Shown here in pieces: positions 17,149-25,926 of a stretch of 37,278 nucleotides of DNA. Every line of letters begins with the position of its first letter. The stretch's first letter is position 1. The position numbers and the translations under genes were made by a program. Source of the stretch: an uncultured Mycoplasmatota bacterium (GTDB lineage Bacteria; Bacillota_I; Bacilli_A; RF39; UBA660); contig USIB01000009.1 of the NCBI GenBank assembly GCA_900554615.1, forward strand, positions 1-37,278, given 5' to 3'. The notes beneath the pieces are model-generated. The model made no database searches, was not told where the DNA came from, and saw only the letters and a list, made by a program, of their open reading frames with translations.

Positions 17149-18182
17149 TATTTCTCCTCCTCATCATACATAGAATCAATTAAATTAAAAATATCATTAT
17201 CTTCATTCTTATTATCTTCAGCATCATAATTATTTAATATATCAATAGCCTCTTCTTCAGGAATAAGATTTTTTTCAAACTCAATAGTATCTTCAAGTTT
17301 CTTATTAGAAGTCTCTCTTTTAGGAGGCTCTTCTTTAACTTCAATTTTTTCAGCACTTGCCTCTTCCATATTATGATTAACAATCTTAATTTCACTATCA
17401 CCAGCATCAAGATTAACATTATTAGCATTAATTATAACATCAGCACTATCTTTTCTAGGTTGCTCATAACTAACACCAAAATCAAAATAATTCTCTTCAG
17501 CATCACCAATAGAAACATTTTCACTACTAGTTCTCTCTTCTAACATATCTGAAAGTAAATTATCATCATCCCTCTTTTTATCAGCATTCTTAGTAATCTT
17601 AACCTCTTGATATAATTCACAATTTTCACATAAATTATTTCTAATATCATCTGTTAAATTACCAAAGGCCTTATTTCTAACAGTCTCAAAATCAATTTTC
17701 TTCGAACTTCTCTGAATCTCATAAGCATTTTCATCTTGTACCTTAACTTCATCCTTAGTATAATTCTTATCAAGAACACCATAAACAGGTGATATAACAG
17801 GAGTCGGTTTAAACTTCTTAGGCTTAACCTCTTCTTTCTTAGAATATAGAGTACTCTTTTTTTCTTCTTCCTTTTTCTTCATTAAAACATTTTGATTACT
17901 ATTATATCTTGGAACATCAAAAACATCAGGTTCATCCATTTCAATAGGAAAAGAAAAACTATTATTATTAGTTCTAGTTCTAACAATTTCCCTATCACTA
18001 ACAACTTCACTAGGAACTTTCTCTTTTACTTTAACTTCTTCTTTTCTCTGTTCTTCTTCTATTTTATTTCTCATAAAAGTAGGAAGTTTATGTTCTTCTT
18101 TCTCTTCTACTTCCACTTCTTTTGTCTCAATAACTTCTTCCTCATCAGAAAACAAATCTTTAATCTTATCTAAAAATCCCAT
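17148..18182 (-). CDS. Unrecognised acidic, mostly disordered protein
   Basis: 344 residues with long Glu/Lys-rich stretches and no signal peptide or TM segment. It begins MGFLDKIKDLFSDEEE, an amphipathic membrane-targeting-like helix plus acidic tail that recalls SepF-type N-termini, but no SepF core is present. The one well-ordered-looking segment is KPTPVISPVYGVLDKNY (about residues 124-140), then NLCENCELYQE with a CxxC. A role at the membrane or divisome is inference from the N-terminus and from the whiA/yvcK operon context. Confidence 0.75.
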   Translation of the reverse strand: MGFLDKIKDLFSDEEEVIETKEVEVEEKEEHKLPTFMRNKIEEEQRKEEVKVKEKVPSEVVSDREIVRTRTNNNSFSFPIEMDEPDVFDVPRYNSNQNVLMKKKEEEKKSTLYSKKEEVKPKKFKPTPVISPVYGVLDKNYTKDEVKVQDENAYEIQRSSKKIDFETVRNKAFGNLTDDIRNNLCENCELYQEVKITKNADKKRDDDNLLSDMLEERTSSENVSIGDAEENYFDFGVSYEQPRKDSADVIINANNVNLDAGDSEIKIVNHNMEEASAEKIEVKEEPPKRETSNKKLEDTIEFEKNLIPEEEAIDILNNYDAEDNKNEDNDIFNLIDSMYDEEEK

Positions 18183-18196
18183 ATAGTCTCTCCTTT

Positions 18197-18844
18197 TTAA
18201 TATTCTGGTAAATCAGGAATCTTAGATTCCTCATCAGCAACATATTCACTTAAATACTCTGAAAACTTACTTTCAGTATTCTCAGGCTTCTTAATCTTAT
18301 ATTCTTTAGATGAACTAGAATAATACTCTTCAAGAAGAATATTTTCAACCAATTTATCATTATAACTAATACTATCTAATATAATCATAGAATAAGATAA
18401 AATATTAGATATTTCATAATCATTAACATAAGACTCAATCTTAGCGTAATTATAAACTATCTTAATAAAATATTTATTATCATCTTCCTTAGTAATCTTA
18501 ACATATCCAGTCTTATTATCATCACTCTTAATAGGAGAATAATAATAACAATTATTAATATCACTATCACTCAAGTTTAAATTATTCTTGTAATAATAAC
18601 TAACAATATCTACATATAAATACATATAAGTATCATTAACTTTAAACTTCTGATTATAATCTTTATCATAAACCTTACTTACCCCAAGAGGTAAATAATA
18701 CTTATATCCTAAAGAAGTAGTATTATAAATATTACTATTATTTCTAGTAACATTCATAACAATATCATCATAGTTTTTATCATTTACTCTAGTACAAGAA
18801 GCACATAAAAGTAGTACCATAATTAGTAAAAACTTTTTTTTCAT
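18197..18844 (-). CDS. Predicted lipoprotein of unknown function, first gene of the whiA operon
   Basis: 215 residues. The N-terminus MKKKFLLIMVLLLCASC is a short lipoprotein signal with Cys17 as the likely lipidated residue; the residue at -3 is Cys where Leu is usual, so processing is slightly uncertain. The mature part is Tyr/Asn/Asp-rich with no recognised domain. The ATG at 18842-18844 follows AGAGG. It is promoter-proximal in the operon lipoprotein, acidic protein, YtxG-like, YtxH, SDR, yvcK, whiA. Confidence 0.8.
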   Translation of the reverse strand: MKKKFLLIMVLLLCASCTRVNDKNYDDIVMNVTRNNSNIYNTTSLGYKYYLPLGVSKVYDKDYNQKFKVNDTYMYLYVDIVSYYYKNNLNLSDSDINNCYYYSPIKSDDNKTGYVKITKEDDNKYFIKIVYNYAKIESYVNDYEISNILSYSMIILDSISYNDKLVENILLEEYYSSSSKEYKIKKPENTESKFSEYLSEYVADEESKIPDLPEY

Positions 18845-18860
18845 ACTATACCTCTTCTAC

Positions 18861-18869
18861 ATTATAACA
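18861..18869 (-). promoter_or_regulatory. Extended -10 promoter of the lipoprotein-whiA operon
   Basis: Minus strand TGTTATAAT, with TATAAT at 18861-18866. The -35 region falls in the T-tract of the upstream terminator and is poor. The leader would be only about 12 nt, just enough for the ribosome-binding site. Confidence 0.6.
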
Positions 18870-18901
18870 AAAAAAAAACTAAAATGAAATAGTTTTTTTA
18901 A
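18868..18901 (-). terminator. Terminator of the RNase J2-type gene
   Basis: Minus strand AAAAAACTA pairs with TAGTTTTTT around a TTTCATTT loop, followed by a run of T. It is directly abutted by the next operon's promoter. Confidence 0.65.
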
Positions 18902-18908
18902 AAATAAT

Positions 18909-20558
18909 TTATATTTCTTGAATAACAGTAATAATCATTGGCTTATTACCAGTCTGATTTATTAAATACTTAGAAAGTTCATCTCTAATAGTATTTTTAA
19001 TTTTATTATACTCAATATACTTCATACCTTTAGTATTATCTAATATAATTTTTTCAGACATTTTCTTAATTTCATTGATAAGTTCATAAGAATCCTTAAC
19101 ATAAACAAATCCCCTAGTAAGAATCTCAGGTCCAGCCATAATACTTTTATTTTGTTTATTTAAAGTAACAGAGATAATCATAATACCATTATCACTAAGC
19201 ATTTCACGGTCTTTTAAAACAACTTCCCCTATATCATCACCAATAGTACCATCAATTAAAATAGAACCACTAGTAACTTTTTCAAAGTCATTAATTAATT
19301 TTCCATTCTTAAAAGTAACAACATCACCATTCTCTTTAAGAATAATATTATCCTTAGGAATACCTACCATTTCAGCAACTTCAGCATTCATAACCTGATT
19401 CTTATATTCTCCTCTAATAGGAAAATAATACTTAGGATTCATAAGATTAATCATTGTCATTAAATCCTCGTTAGAAGCATGATGAGATAAATAAGTTTTA
19501 GAAGATAAACTAACAACATTAGCCCCAGTTTTAGCAATATCATCAAGTAAACTATAAAAAGTTTTCTCTCTATTATCATAAATAGGCATTGCTAAAAATA
19601 CAGTATCATCAACATTAAGTTTAATAAACTTATCATACCCATTAACAATTCTCATAATGTTATAATAAGGTTTTTCCTTCTCATTAGCATTTAAAATAAC
19701 AACATTCTTATCATTAATATTAGATAAATCACCTATAATATCTTTCGAAAAACTAAGATAATGATTTTCAACAGCAAAATCAATTATTCTTTTAAGTCTT
19801 TTACCCATAATAACAATTTTTCTATTAGTTTTTTCTACTTCAGTAAATAATTCCTGAATACGATATAAATGAGAATCTAATACATTAAAAATAATTCTAC
19901 CATCACTATTATTAAGTGTTTCTCTGATAAGAGGAGCAATTCTATGTCTTGGAGATGTAAATCCCGTTTGACCTGCATAAACAGACTCCGTAAGAAGACA
20001 TAAAACACCTTGTTTACCAATATAAGCAAGTTTACCAATATCTGTCTTATATGCACCCTTCATAAGTGAATCAATAACATAATCAGCAGCATAAAATATA
20101 ACTCCATCTTTAGTATAAATAGCATATCCAAAGTTATCAGGAGTAGAATGTGATAAATTAACAGGAAATATCTTAACACCACTAACTTCTAGAGGAATAT
20201 AAGCCTTAATCTCTTTAAAGTTTTTATAATTAATATTACAAGTTTCAAACTCTCTCTTAACAACCTCTAAAGTATATTTAGAGCCATATATGTTAGGATT
20301 ACCTAAATCACAAACAATATCAGATAATGCCCCAACATTCTCATCATGACCATGTGTTAAAAATATTCCCTTAATTCTTTTTTTATTTTCCTTTAAATAA
20401 GTAATGTTAGGTATAATATAATCAATACCAAGTGTTAATTCATCAGCATATTTAAGCCCCGCTTCAAAAACAAAAATACTCTTATCAATTTCAATAACAA
20501 ACATATTTTTACCATTTTCATCTAGTCCACCTAGTGAAAACATTCTAATTTTACTCAA
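18909..20558 (-). CDS. rnjB: RNase J2-type ribonuclease (RnjB-like)
   Basis: 549 residues of metallo-beta-lactamase/beta-CASP architecture, the RNase J family that processes and degrades RNA from the 5' end. The motif that is HGHEDH in RNase J1 reads HGHDEN (69-74). The late PIHGEY motif reads PIRGEY. Conserved elements remain: LSHSTPDNFGYAI, AADYVID, SHHASNEDL and a C-terminal KPMIITVIQEI. HGHDEN and the C-terminus fit RNase J2, the weakly active partner of RNase J1 in Bacilli. Start: the TTG at 20556-20558, with AAAGGAG seven bases upstream. A J1 paralogue is expected elsewhere in the genome. Confidence 0.88.
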   Translation of the reverse strand: MSKIRMFSLGGLDENGKNMFVIEIDKSIFVFEAGLKYADELTLGIDYIIPNITYLKENKKRIKGIFLTHGHDENVGALSDIVCDLGNPNIYGSKYTLEVVKREFETCNINYKNFKEIKAYIPLEVSGVKIFPVNLSHSTPDNFGYAIYTKDGVIFYAADYVIDSLMKGAYKTDIGKLAYIGKQGVLCLLTESVYAGQTGFTSPRHRIAPLIRETLNNSDGRIIFNVLDSHLYRIQELFTEVEKTNRKIVIMGKRLKRIIDFAVENHYLSFSKDIIGDLSNINDKNVVILNANEKEKPYYNIMRIVNGYDKFIKLNVDDTVFLAMPIYDNREKTFYSLLDDIAKTGANVVSLSSKTYLSHHASNEDLMTMINLMNPKYYFPIRGEYKNQVMNAEVAEMVGIPKDNIILKENGDVVTFKNGKLINDFEKVTSGSILIDGTIGDDIGEVVLKDREMLSDNGIMIISVTLNKQNKSIMAGPEILTRGFVYVKDSYELINEIKKMSEKIILDNTKGMKYIEYNKIKNTIRDELSKYLINQTGNKPMIITVIQEI

Positions 20559-20595
20559 AATAATTCTCCTTTCTTCAAAGTAAAAGACCTCCCTA

Positions 20596-20624
20596 ATTAT
20601 AGCAGAAAATTACCACTTTGTAAA
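20596..20624 (-). promoter_or_regulatory. Sigma-A promoter of the RNase J2-type gene
   Basis: Minus strand TTTACA (20619-20624), 17-bp spacer, TATAAT (20596-20601) with upstream TGC (extended -10). The leader is about 30 nt. Confidence 0.8.
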
Positions 20625-20639
20625 GTAACCAACCCCATT

Positions 20640-20696
20640 TAATTCAAAGACTAAGATGTTAGGCTTTGAATTACATTGTAAGACCAAGGCTTACAA
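20640..20696 (+). repeat. Paired-hairpin element, pair II
   Basis: Plus strand. First hairpin (20640-20673): stem TAATTCAAAG, A, CTAA, GATG, TTAG, G, CTTTGAATTA. Second (20676-20696): TTGTAAG, A, CCAAG, G, CTTACAA. It sits between the alaS terminator and the promoter of the RNase J2-type gene, on the strand opposite to both genes. Confidence 0.8.
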
Positions 20697-20701
20697 GGCA
20701 T

Positions 20702-20722
20702 AGAAAAAGAGACCTAAGTCCC
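20702..20722 (-). terminator. Intrinsic terminator of alaS
   Basis: Minus strand GGGAC, TTAG, GTCTC then TTTTT, immediately after the alaS stop codon. Confidence 0.75.
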
Positions 20723-23416
20723 TTATAGATTTCTAATAGTATCCTTAACATTCTCTAAAAGTTTAGGTACAATAGTACCATCAGTACCTCCACCTTGGCC
20801 AAAAGATTTATTACCTCCTCCGTTACCAGAAGACCTAACAGCCAAATCCTTAATAATACTACCACAATCAACCCTATTAGAATTAGATTTAGCAATATAA
20901 TTAACAGAATTATCACTATTCAAATTAGCAAGTAATATAAAGTTATTAGGAGTCTGATTACTAAGAGCACTAACAATACCTCTTAAAATATTAATATCAT
21001 AACCATTAGTAATACTAATAATAGTAGTAATACCATTAATATCCTCTTTAATATCTAAGAAACTAGATAAATCACTAACTGACTTCTCACTCTTCTTAGT
21101 ATTATATTCCTTCTCTAACTTTTTAAGTTCCTCTCTTAACATAGCAAATTCATTCTTATTATAAACAATATCCTTATAACTCTCAGGCTCACTATTATCA
21201 ATATTAAAGTTAAATACAAGTTTAATATCATTATCAAGAGCCTCTTTAATAATTCTCTTAGCCTTATCAAGTAGTTTAATCATCTCTTCATTATACTTAG
21301 ATATCTCTTCTTTAAGAACAGGTACAATATTACCATCAGTACAAGCAGTTACCCTATAAGTATCAGCACCCTTATTCTCTACTGAAGCAATAGCAAACTT
21401 GCCAATATTCTTCGTATTATCAATATGAGTACCAGCACATAACTCAATAGAGTCCCCCATAGTAACTACTCTAACAATATCACCATATTTATCAGAAAAT
21501 AATGCCATAGCCCCCCTATCAATAGCCTCTTTAATAGGTAAGTATTCTATTTTAACATCATATCCAGCCTCAATCCTCTTATTAACAAGTTCTTCTACCC
21601 TAACAATAAGTTCATCAGATAACTTACCTTGATAATTAAAATCAAATCTAAGCATATTCTCATCAACTTTACTACCAGCCTGATGAACACTATTACCAAG
21701 TAATTCCTGTAAACTTCTTTGAAGTAAATGCACAGAAGAATGATTCTTCATAATAGCAAGTCTCTTCTCTTTAAGAACATGAGTAAGAATCTTATCTCCC
21801 TTATTTATAATACCTTCAAGTACCTTAACATATAATAAATGTTGCCCATTCGGAGCCTTAATAACATCCATAACCTCTAACTTACAATTATCATTCTTTA
21901 AATAACCAGAATCAGATACCTGACCACCACTTTCAGCATAGAAAGGATTCTCTTTCAAAAATATATAGCAGTCTTCACTAGAAGAATCCACAAATACATT
22001 ATCCTTCATAATATCCATAACTTCAGTCTCTAATCCTAACTTTTCATAACCAACAAACTTACTCTCTTTCTTATAATTAATAAGTAAATCATTTTGTAAG
22101 TTCATACTAGCCTCAATTTTTCTACTATTTCTAGCAAGTTCTTTTTGAGCATTCATATAAGCCTTAAAACTATCAGTATCAACACTAAATCCTCTCTCAA
22201 CCGCAGCCTCAATCGTAAGTTCAATCGGATAACCATAAGTATCATATAACTTAAAAGCATCTTCTCCACTAATAACCTTATTATCACTACTAAATAATTC
22301 CTCAAGTTTTTTCTCTCCTGCTAGTAGAGTTTTCTGAAATAACCTCTCCTCATTAGAAATAAGTTCTTTAACTCTACTTCTAGTACCAACTAAATCAGGA
22401 TAAGTATCCTTATAATTCTCCACTACTACATCAACTATATCACTTAAAAACTCCTTATTAATATTAAGTTTCTTTCCCATTCTTGATGCTCTTCTAAGGA
22501 TTCTTCTAAGAACATATCCTCTACCAACATTCTCAAATACTGCTCCATCAGATAAAGCAAAAGTAAGTGTTCTAATATGGTCAGCAATAACTTTAAACTC
22601 CATTTGCCCCATATATGGAATCATACTAATTTCCTCTATCTTCTTCATAATAGGCATAAATAAATCAGTCTCATAATTAGTCTCCGTACCTTGTATAATA
22701 CAAGCCATTCTCTCTACACCCATACCAGTATCAATATTCTTACTAGGAAGTTCAGGATATTCTTCTCTCTTCAAACCTTCAGTAGCATTAAATTGACTAA
22801 GTACATTATTCCATATTTCAATATAACGGTCATTTTCAATCTCTTCTTGTAATAACTTAATACCTAATCCCTCTTTATCATATGCTTCTCCTCTGTCGTA
22901 GAAGATTTCCGTATCAGGTCCCGATGGCCCTGGTCCTATCTCCCAAAAATTACTATCAAGTTTTATCAAATGAGAAGGTTTAACACCTAAACTAATCCAT
23001 TTATTATAAGAATCAACATCATCAGTATAAACCGTAATATAAAGTTTATCCTTATCCATATCAAAATATTTAGGACTAGTAAGTAATTCCCAAGCCCAAG
23101 TAAGAGCCTCATCCCTAAAATAATCACCAATACTAAAATTACCTAACATCTGAAAGAAAGTATGGTGTCTAGCAGTCTTACCTACCTCTTCAATATCTCC
23201 TGTTCTAATACACTTCTGACAACTTACAAGTCTTCTATTACTAGGAACTACAGTTCCATCAAAATATTTCTTAAGTGGTGTAACACCAGCATTAATCCAA
23301 AGTATTGTTGGATCATTAATCGGTATTAAAGGAGCAGAATCAACCTCTGTATGTCCCCTTTCACAAAAGAAATCTAAATACATTCTAATAATCTCATTAC
23401 CAGTTAATTTTTTCAT
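20723..23416 (-). CDS. alaS: Alanyl-tRNA synthetase
   Basis: Full-length class II synthetase (897 residues) charging tRNA-Ala. In order: the N-terminal catalytic domain (start through WINAGVTPLKKYF, RHHTFFQMLGNFSIGDYF and GMGVERMACI), the editing domain with zinc-type motifs NHSSVHLL and CAGTH, and a C-terminal C-Ala domain ending in the glycine-rich GNGGGNKSFGQGGG. The ATG at 23414-23416 overlaps the upstream stop by one base (TAATG). No T-box or attenuator is seen, because it is translated from the upstream kinase transcript. Confidence 0.97.
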   Translation of the reverse strand: MKKLTGNEIIRMYLDFFCERGHTEVDSAPLIPINDPTILWINAGVTPLKKYFDGTVVPSNRRLVSCQKCIRTGDIEEVGKTARHHTFFQMLGNFSIGDYFRDEALTWAWELLTSPKYFDMDKDKLYITVYTDDVDSYNKWISLGVKPSHLIKLDSNFWEIGPGPSGPDTEIFYDRGEAYDKEGLGIKLLQEEIENDRYIEIWNNVLSQFNATEGLKREEYPELPSKNIDTGMGVERMACIIQGTETNYETDLFMPIMKKIEEISMIPYMGQMEFKVIADHIRTLTFALSDGAVFENVGRGYVLRRILRRASRMGKKLNINKEFLSDIVDVVVENYKDTYPDLVGTRSRVKELISNEERLFQKTLLAGEKKLEELFSSDNKVISGEDAFKLYDTYGYPIELTIEAAVERGFSVDTDSFKAYMNAQKELARNSRKIEASMNLQNDLLINYKKESKFVGYEKLGLETEVMDIMKDNVFVDSSSEDCYIFLKENPFYAESGGQVSDSGYLKNDNCKLEVMDVIKAPNGQHLLYVKVLEGIINKGDKILTHVLKEKRLAIMKNHSSVHLLQRSLQELLGNSVHQAGSKVDENMLRFDFNYQGKLSDELIVRVEELVNKRIEAGYDVKIEYLPIKEAIDRGAMALFSDKYGDIVRVVTMGDSIELCAGTHIDNTKNIGKFAIASVENKGADTYRVTACTDGNIVPVLKEEISKYNEEMIKLLDKAKRIIKEALDNDIKLVFNFNIDNSEPESYKDIVYNKNEFAMLREELKKLEKEYNTKKSEKSVSDLSSFLDIKEDINGITTIISITNGYDINILRGIVSALSNQTPNNFILLANLNSDNSVNYIAKSNSNRVDCGSIIKDLAVRSSGNGGGNKSFGQGGGTDGTIVPKLLENVKDTIRNL

Positions 23417-23973
23417 TATTTCATCGTCTCCTTATATATATTATATATATCTTTTTCCAACCCCTCTAAAGTATCATTAGTAACAACATAATCAACATCA
23501 TTATAATTATCCATTGCAACCTCAGTAATATGTGCCTGCTGCTTATTATCTAAACTAGTTTCAAAATTAATTCTATTAACCTTAATAACAACCACATTAT
23601 CAAACTTTTCTCTAACACTCTCTATCTCTCTAGGAAGTCTAATATCAGGTACAATAATAGCATCATAAAAATAAGAATAAATCTCAATATCATCAAGTTG
23701 TCTATCAATAAACATTTCAGCCTTATTAAGTTTATTTCTAATAACATCAGTACCAAGTTCTTGAAGTAAATCTCTAGGTTTAGATTCTTCACTACCATCC
23801 CAGTCAGTCATCTCCATAGCATAAAATCTAATATACTTACCCGCTCGTGAATATATAACCTTCTTACCATCTTCTTCGTAGAACTTCTTTAAGAATCCCG
23901 CTATCGTATCCTTACCATGTCTTGCCCTACCACAAATCAAATATATCATAGGTTTTCTATTTTCTATATTCAT
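23416..23973 (-). CDS. P-loop deoxynucleoside monophosphate kinase-like protein
   Basis: 185 residues with an N-terminal Walker A loop GRARHGKDT (14-22), an acidic segment PDIRLPREIE that fits the nucleotide-kinase fold, and C-terminal YVVTNDTLEGLE, a late-strand motif seen in dNMP kinase and dephospho-CoA kinase-like proteins. It resembles phage-type deoxynucleotide monophosphate kinases more than Adk or Tmk. It is coupled to alaS by TAATG, an unusual pairing. The natural substrate is uncertain. Confidence 0.75.
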   Translation of the reverse strand: MNIENRKPMIYLICGRARHGKDTIAGFLKKFYEEDGKKVIYSRAGKYIRFYAMEMTDWDGSEESKPRDLLQELGTDVIRNKLNKAEMFIDRQLDDIEIYSYFYDAIIVPDIRLPREIESVREKFDNVVVIKVNRINFETSLDNKQQAHITEVAMDNYNDVDYVVTNDTLEGLEKDIYNIYKETMK

Positions 23974-24003
23974 AACTATCCCTCCTCAAGATATTTCCCT
24001 TTA

Positions 24004-24032
24004 ATTATATCAAATAATAAGTCATAAGTAAA
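24004..24032 (-). promoter_or_regulatory. Promoter of the kinase-alaS operon
   Basis: Minus strand TTTACT (24027-24032), 17-bp spacer, TATAAT (24004-24009) with upstream TGA. Divergent from the plus-strand promoter at 24094-24123. Confidence 0.7.
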
Positions 24033-24093
24033 TTATTTTTACAACATAATTTTACACAAAAACAAATAAATATAAAAAACTAATATATTTTCC

Positions 24094-24123
24094 TTGATAA
24101 AAAACCAAATAAAATGATATAAT
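24094..24123 (+). promoter_or_regulatory. Promoter of the transglutaminase-like gene
   Basis: TTGATA (24094-24099), 18-bp spacer, TATAAT (24118-24123) with upstream TGA (extended -10). The leader carries GAGGTGG. Confidence 0.75.
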
Positions 24124-24144
24124 CTAAATAGAGGTGGAATATAA

Positions 24145-25083
24145 ATGAACAAAAAGAATAAAAGTGGTAAATTAATAGTAATAGTAGGAATATTATCAAT
24201 AATAATAGTAACCATATGTGCCTTCGGTAAAAACTATATAACCCATAAATATTACGAATATACAATAGAAAAAAAATACTCAAAAACTACTCCAAATAAT
24301 TACTATCTAGAAGACAATTTTAACTATGTAGATAACTATACAGAAATGGGTATAAAAAGTAGAAAAGAATTAATAAACTTCATATATTATGCACTAAATA
24401 GTGGAATAAAGACTACAGAAAGATATATCGAAGAAGACTATACAAATTATACAGAAGATATAAATATCTTAACTCAAAATGATGGCGAAGGCTTTAAAGA
24501 AACAATATCACTTTTAAATAATTTTGTTCATCCATATAATAGTTCAAATAACATAAAAATAAGTTATGGTGGAAAATATAAAATAGGAATAACAATAAAT
24601 AAAGCCTATACAGAAGAAGAAATAACAAAAATAAATGAAGTAGTAGATAAAGTAATAAAAGAAAAAATAAACAACAATATGCCAACCAAAGAAAAAATAA
24701 AAGTAATACATGACTACATAATAGATAATGCCCAGTATGATAAACTAAAATATGAAAACAAAAAAGACACAACATATAAATCAAATACAGCCTATGGAGT
24801 TTTAATCGAAGGATATGGAACATGTAATGGCTACTCTGACGCTATGGCTATTTTTCTAAACAAATTAAATATAATAAACTATAAAATAAACAATGAAGAA
24901 CATATATGGAATCTAGTCTATTTAGATGGAAAATGGTACCACTTAGATTTAACCTGGAATGACCCAATAAGTGATACCAATATAACTAGAGATACCTACT
25001 TTCTAATAACAACAAGACAGTTAGAAGAACTAAAAGATGGTACCCATAACTATGATAAAACAATATTTACAGAAGCCAAATAA
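24145..25083 (+). CDS. Transglutaminase-like cysteine protease-fold surface protein
   Basis: 312 residues with an N-terminal basic region and TM/signal-anchor helix (about 9-30), so it is extracellular and membrane-tethered or secreted. The C-terminal transglutaminase-like core has the catalytic Cys in YGTCNGYSDAM (about 225-235), His in EEHIWNLVYL and Asp in WYHLDLTWND. An upstream helical segment, KIKVIHDYIIDNAQYD, is typical of these domains. Bacterial members act on cell-wall or surface peptides; the true reaction is unknown. One of only two plus-strand genes here. Confidence 0.88.
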   Translation: MNKKNKSGKLIVIVGILSIIIVTICAFGKNYITHKYYEYTIEKKYSKTTPNNYYLEDNFNYVDNYTEMGIKSRKELINFIYYALNSGIKTTERYIEEDYTNYTEDINILTQNDGEGFKETISLLNNFVHPYNSSNNIKISYGGKYKIGITINKAYTEEEITKINEVVDKVIKEKINNNMPTKEKIKVIHDYIIDNAQYDKLKYENKKDTTYKSNTAYGVLIEGYGTCNGYSDAMAIFLNKLNIINYKINNEEHIWNLVYLDGKWYHLDLTWNDPISDTNITRDTYFLITTRQLEELKDGTHNYDKTIFTEAK

Positions 25084-25106
25084 GAAGGACTATTCCTTCT
25101 TTTTAA
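25082..25106. terminator. Bidirectional terminator between convergent genes
   Basis: AAGAAGGA, CTAT, TCCTTCTT followed by T on the plus strand and A-rich flank on the other. It overlaps the stop codons of both convergent genes. Confidence 0.75.
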
Positions 25107-25740
25107 AATAATAAATAAATATAAAAAAAATACTACCTATAACAGCACATATCATATCAGAAATAGTATCATATAAACCAATATCAATATATCCACCATA
25201 CTTATCAGTAAAAGAAATACCATTAACATTAACATCATAAATATCAATACTAAGAGGTTTATCTCCATCTAAAGACAAATAAGTAGAAGAAATATTATTA
25301 ATAACAGTATCCTTCTGCATATCACTCTTAAATATCCTATCAATAGAAAACTCTCCTATCTCCCAAACACTCTCACACATCATAGCAAAAGAAAAAATAA
25401 ATAAAATAGTAACTATTCTAGATAATTTATATCTTTTAATAATAGATATACCTATATAAGAAATAACAAAAGAACTATAAATATGCATAATAATATCAAA
25501 ATAACTAACTCTCGTATAAAAATGATATACTTCTCCTAAAACCTCAGTAGTAATAATAAATATATATATTAAGAGTTCTAATTGTCTACTATAATTTAAC
25601 TTCTTTATAAAATAACTACTAATAATCATTAATACTAAAGATAATAAACCTGCTACCATCGTAGTTATATCACATTTTATTAACCCTATTATAAAATAAA
25701 ATATAACTATTGTTCTCATTAATACAATTAATTTCTTCAT
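25090..25740 (-). CDS. Multi-pass membrane protein, DUF2238/YjdF-like
   Basis: 216 residues with about six hydrophobic segments. The central VSYFDIIMHIYSSF and the C-terminal YDTISDMICAVIGS fit the DUF2238 (YjdF-like) pattern, in which an aromatic/Asp motif and a His lie on adjacent helices; the assignment is from memory and moderate. Function unknown. AGGTGA precedes the ATG at 25738-25740, and a TATAAT lies at 25775-25780 next to paired-hairpin element III. Confidence 0.7.
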   Translation of the reverse strand: MKKLIVLMRTIVIFYFIIGLIKCDITTMVAGLLSLVLMIISSYFIKKLNYSRQLELLIYIFIITTEVLGEVYHFYTRVSYFDIIMHIYSSFVISYIGISIIKRYKLSRIVTILFIFSFAMMCESVWEIGEFSIDRIFKSDMQKDTVINNISSTYLSLDGDKPLSIDIYDVNVNGISFTDKYGGYIDIGLYDTISDMICAVIGSIFFIFIYYFKKKE

Positions 25741-25781
25741 ACATTCACCTAATTAACTATATGTCTTAATTATTATTATAT

Positions 25782-25846
25782 ACAAGATAAGCCTAAGTAT
25801 AGTCTTATCTTGTTATGAATAGCCTATCATAATAGTCTATTCATAA
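25782..25846 (-). repeat. Paired-hairpin element, pair III
   Basis: Minus strand. First hairpin (25846-25813): stem TTATGAATAG, A, CTA, TTATGA, TAG, G, CTATTCATAA. Second (25813-25782): ACAAGATAAG, A, CTA, TACT, TAG, G, CTTATCTTGT. It lies upstream of the membrane-protein gene, next to its likely -10. Confidence 0.85.
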
Positions 25847-25868
25847 ATAATAAGATATCATATTCACA

Positions 25869-25926
25869 GTGAATACTTTCTAACTTAGATATATACTATA
25901 GTAAAAGAAGATACTCTCGTATCTCC
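25869..25926 (-). terminator. Terminator and conserved 3' flank of the LRR gene
   Basis: Right after the TAG stop, AGATAC, GAGA, GTATCT is followed by TCTTTTAC. The following stretch (TATCTAAGTTA and beyond) is homologous to the 3' flank of the giant repeat gene at 33113-33172. Confidence 0.7.

Noticed and set aside
23414..23500. T-box or attenuator controlling alaS
   Set aside because: alaS starts inside a one-base overlap with the upstream kinase gene; there is no leader in which a T-box could lie.
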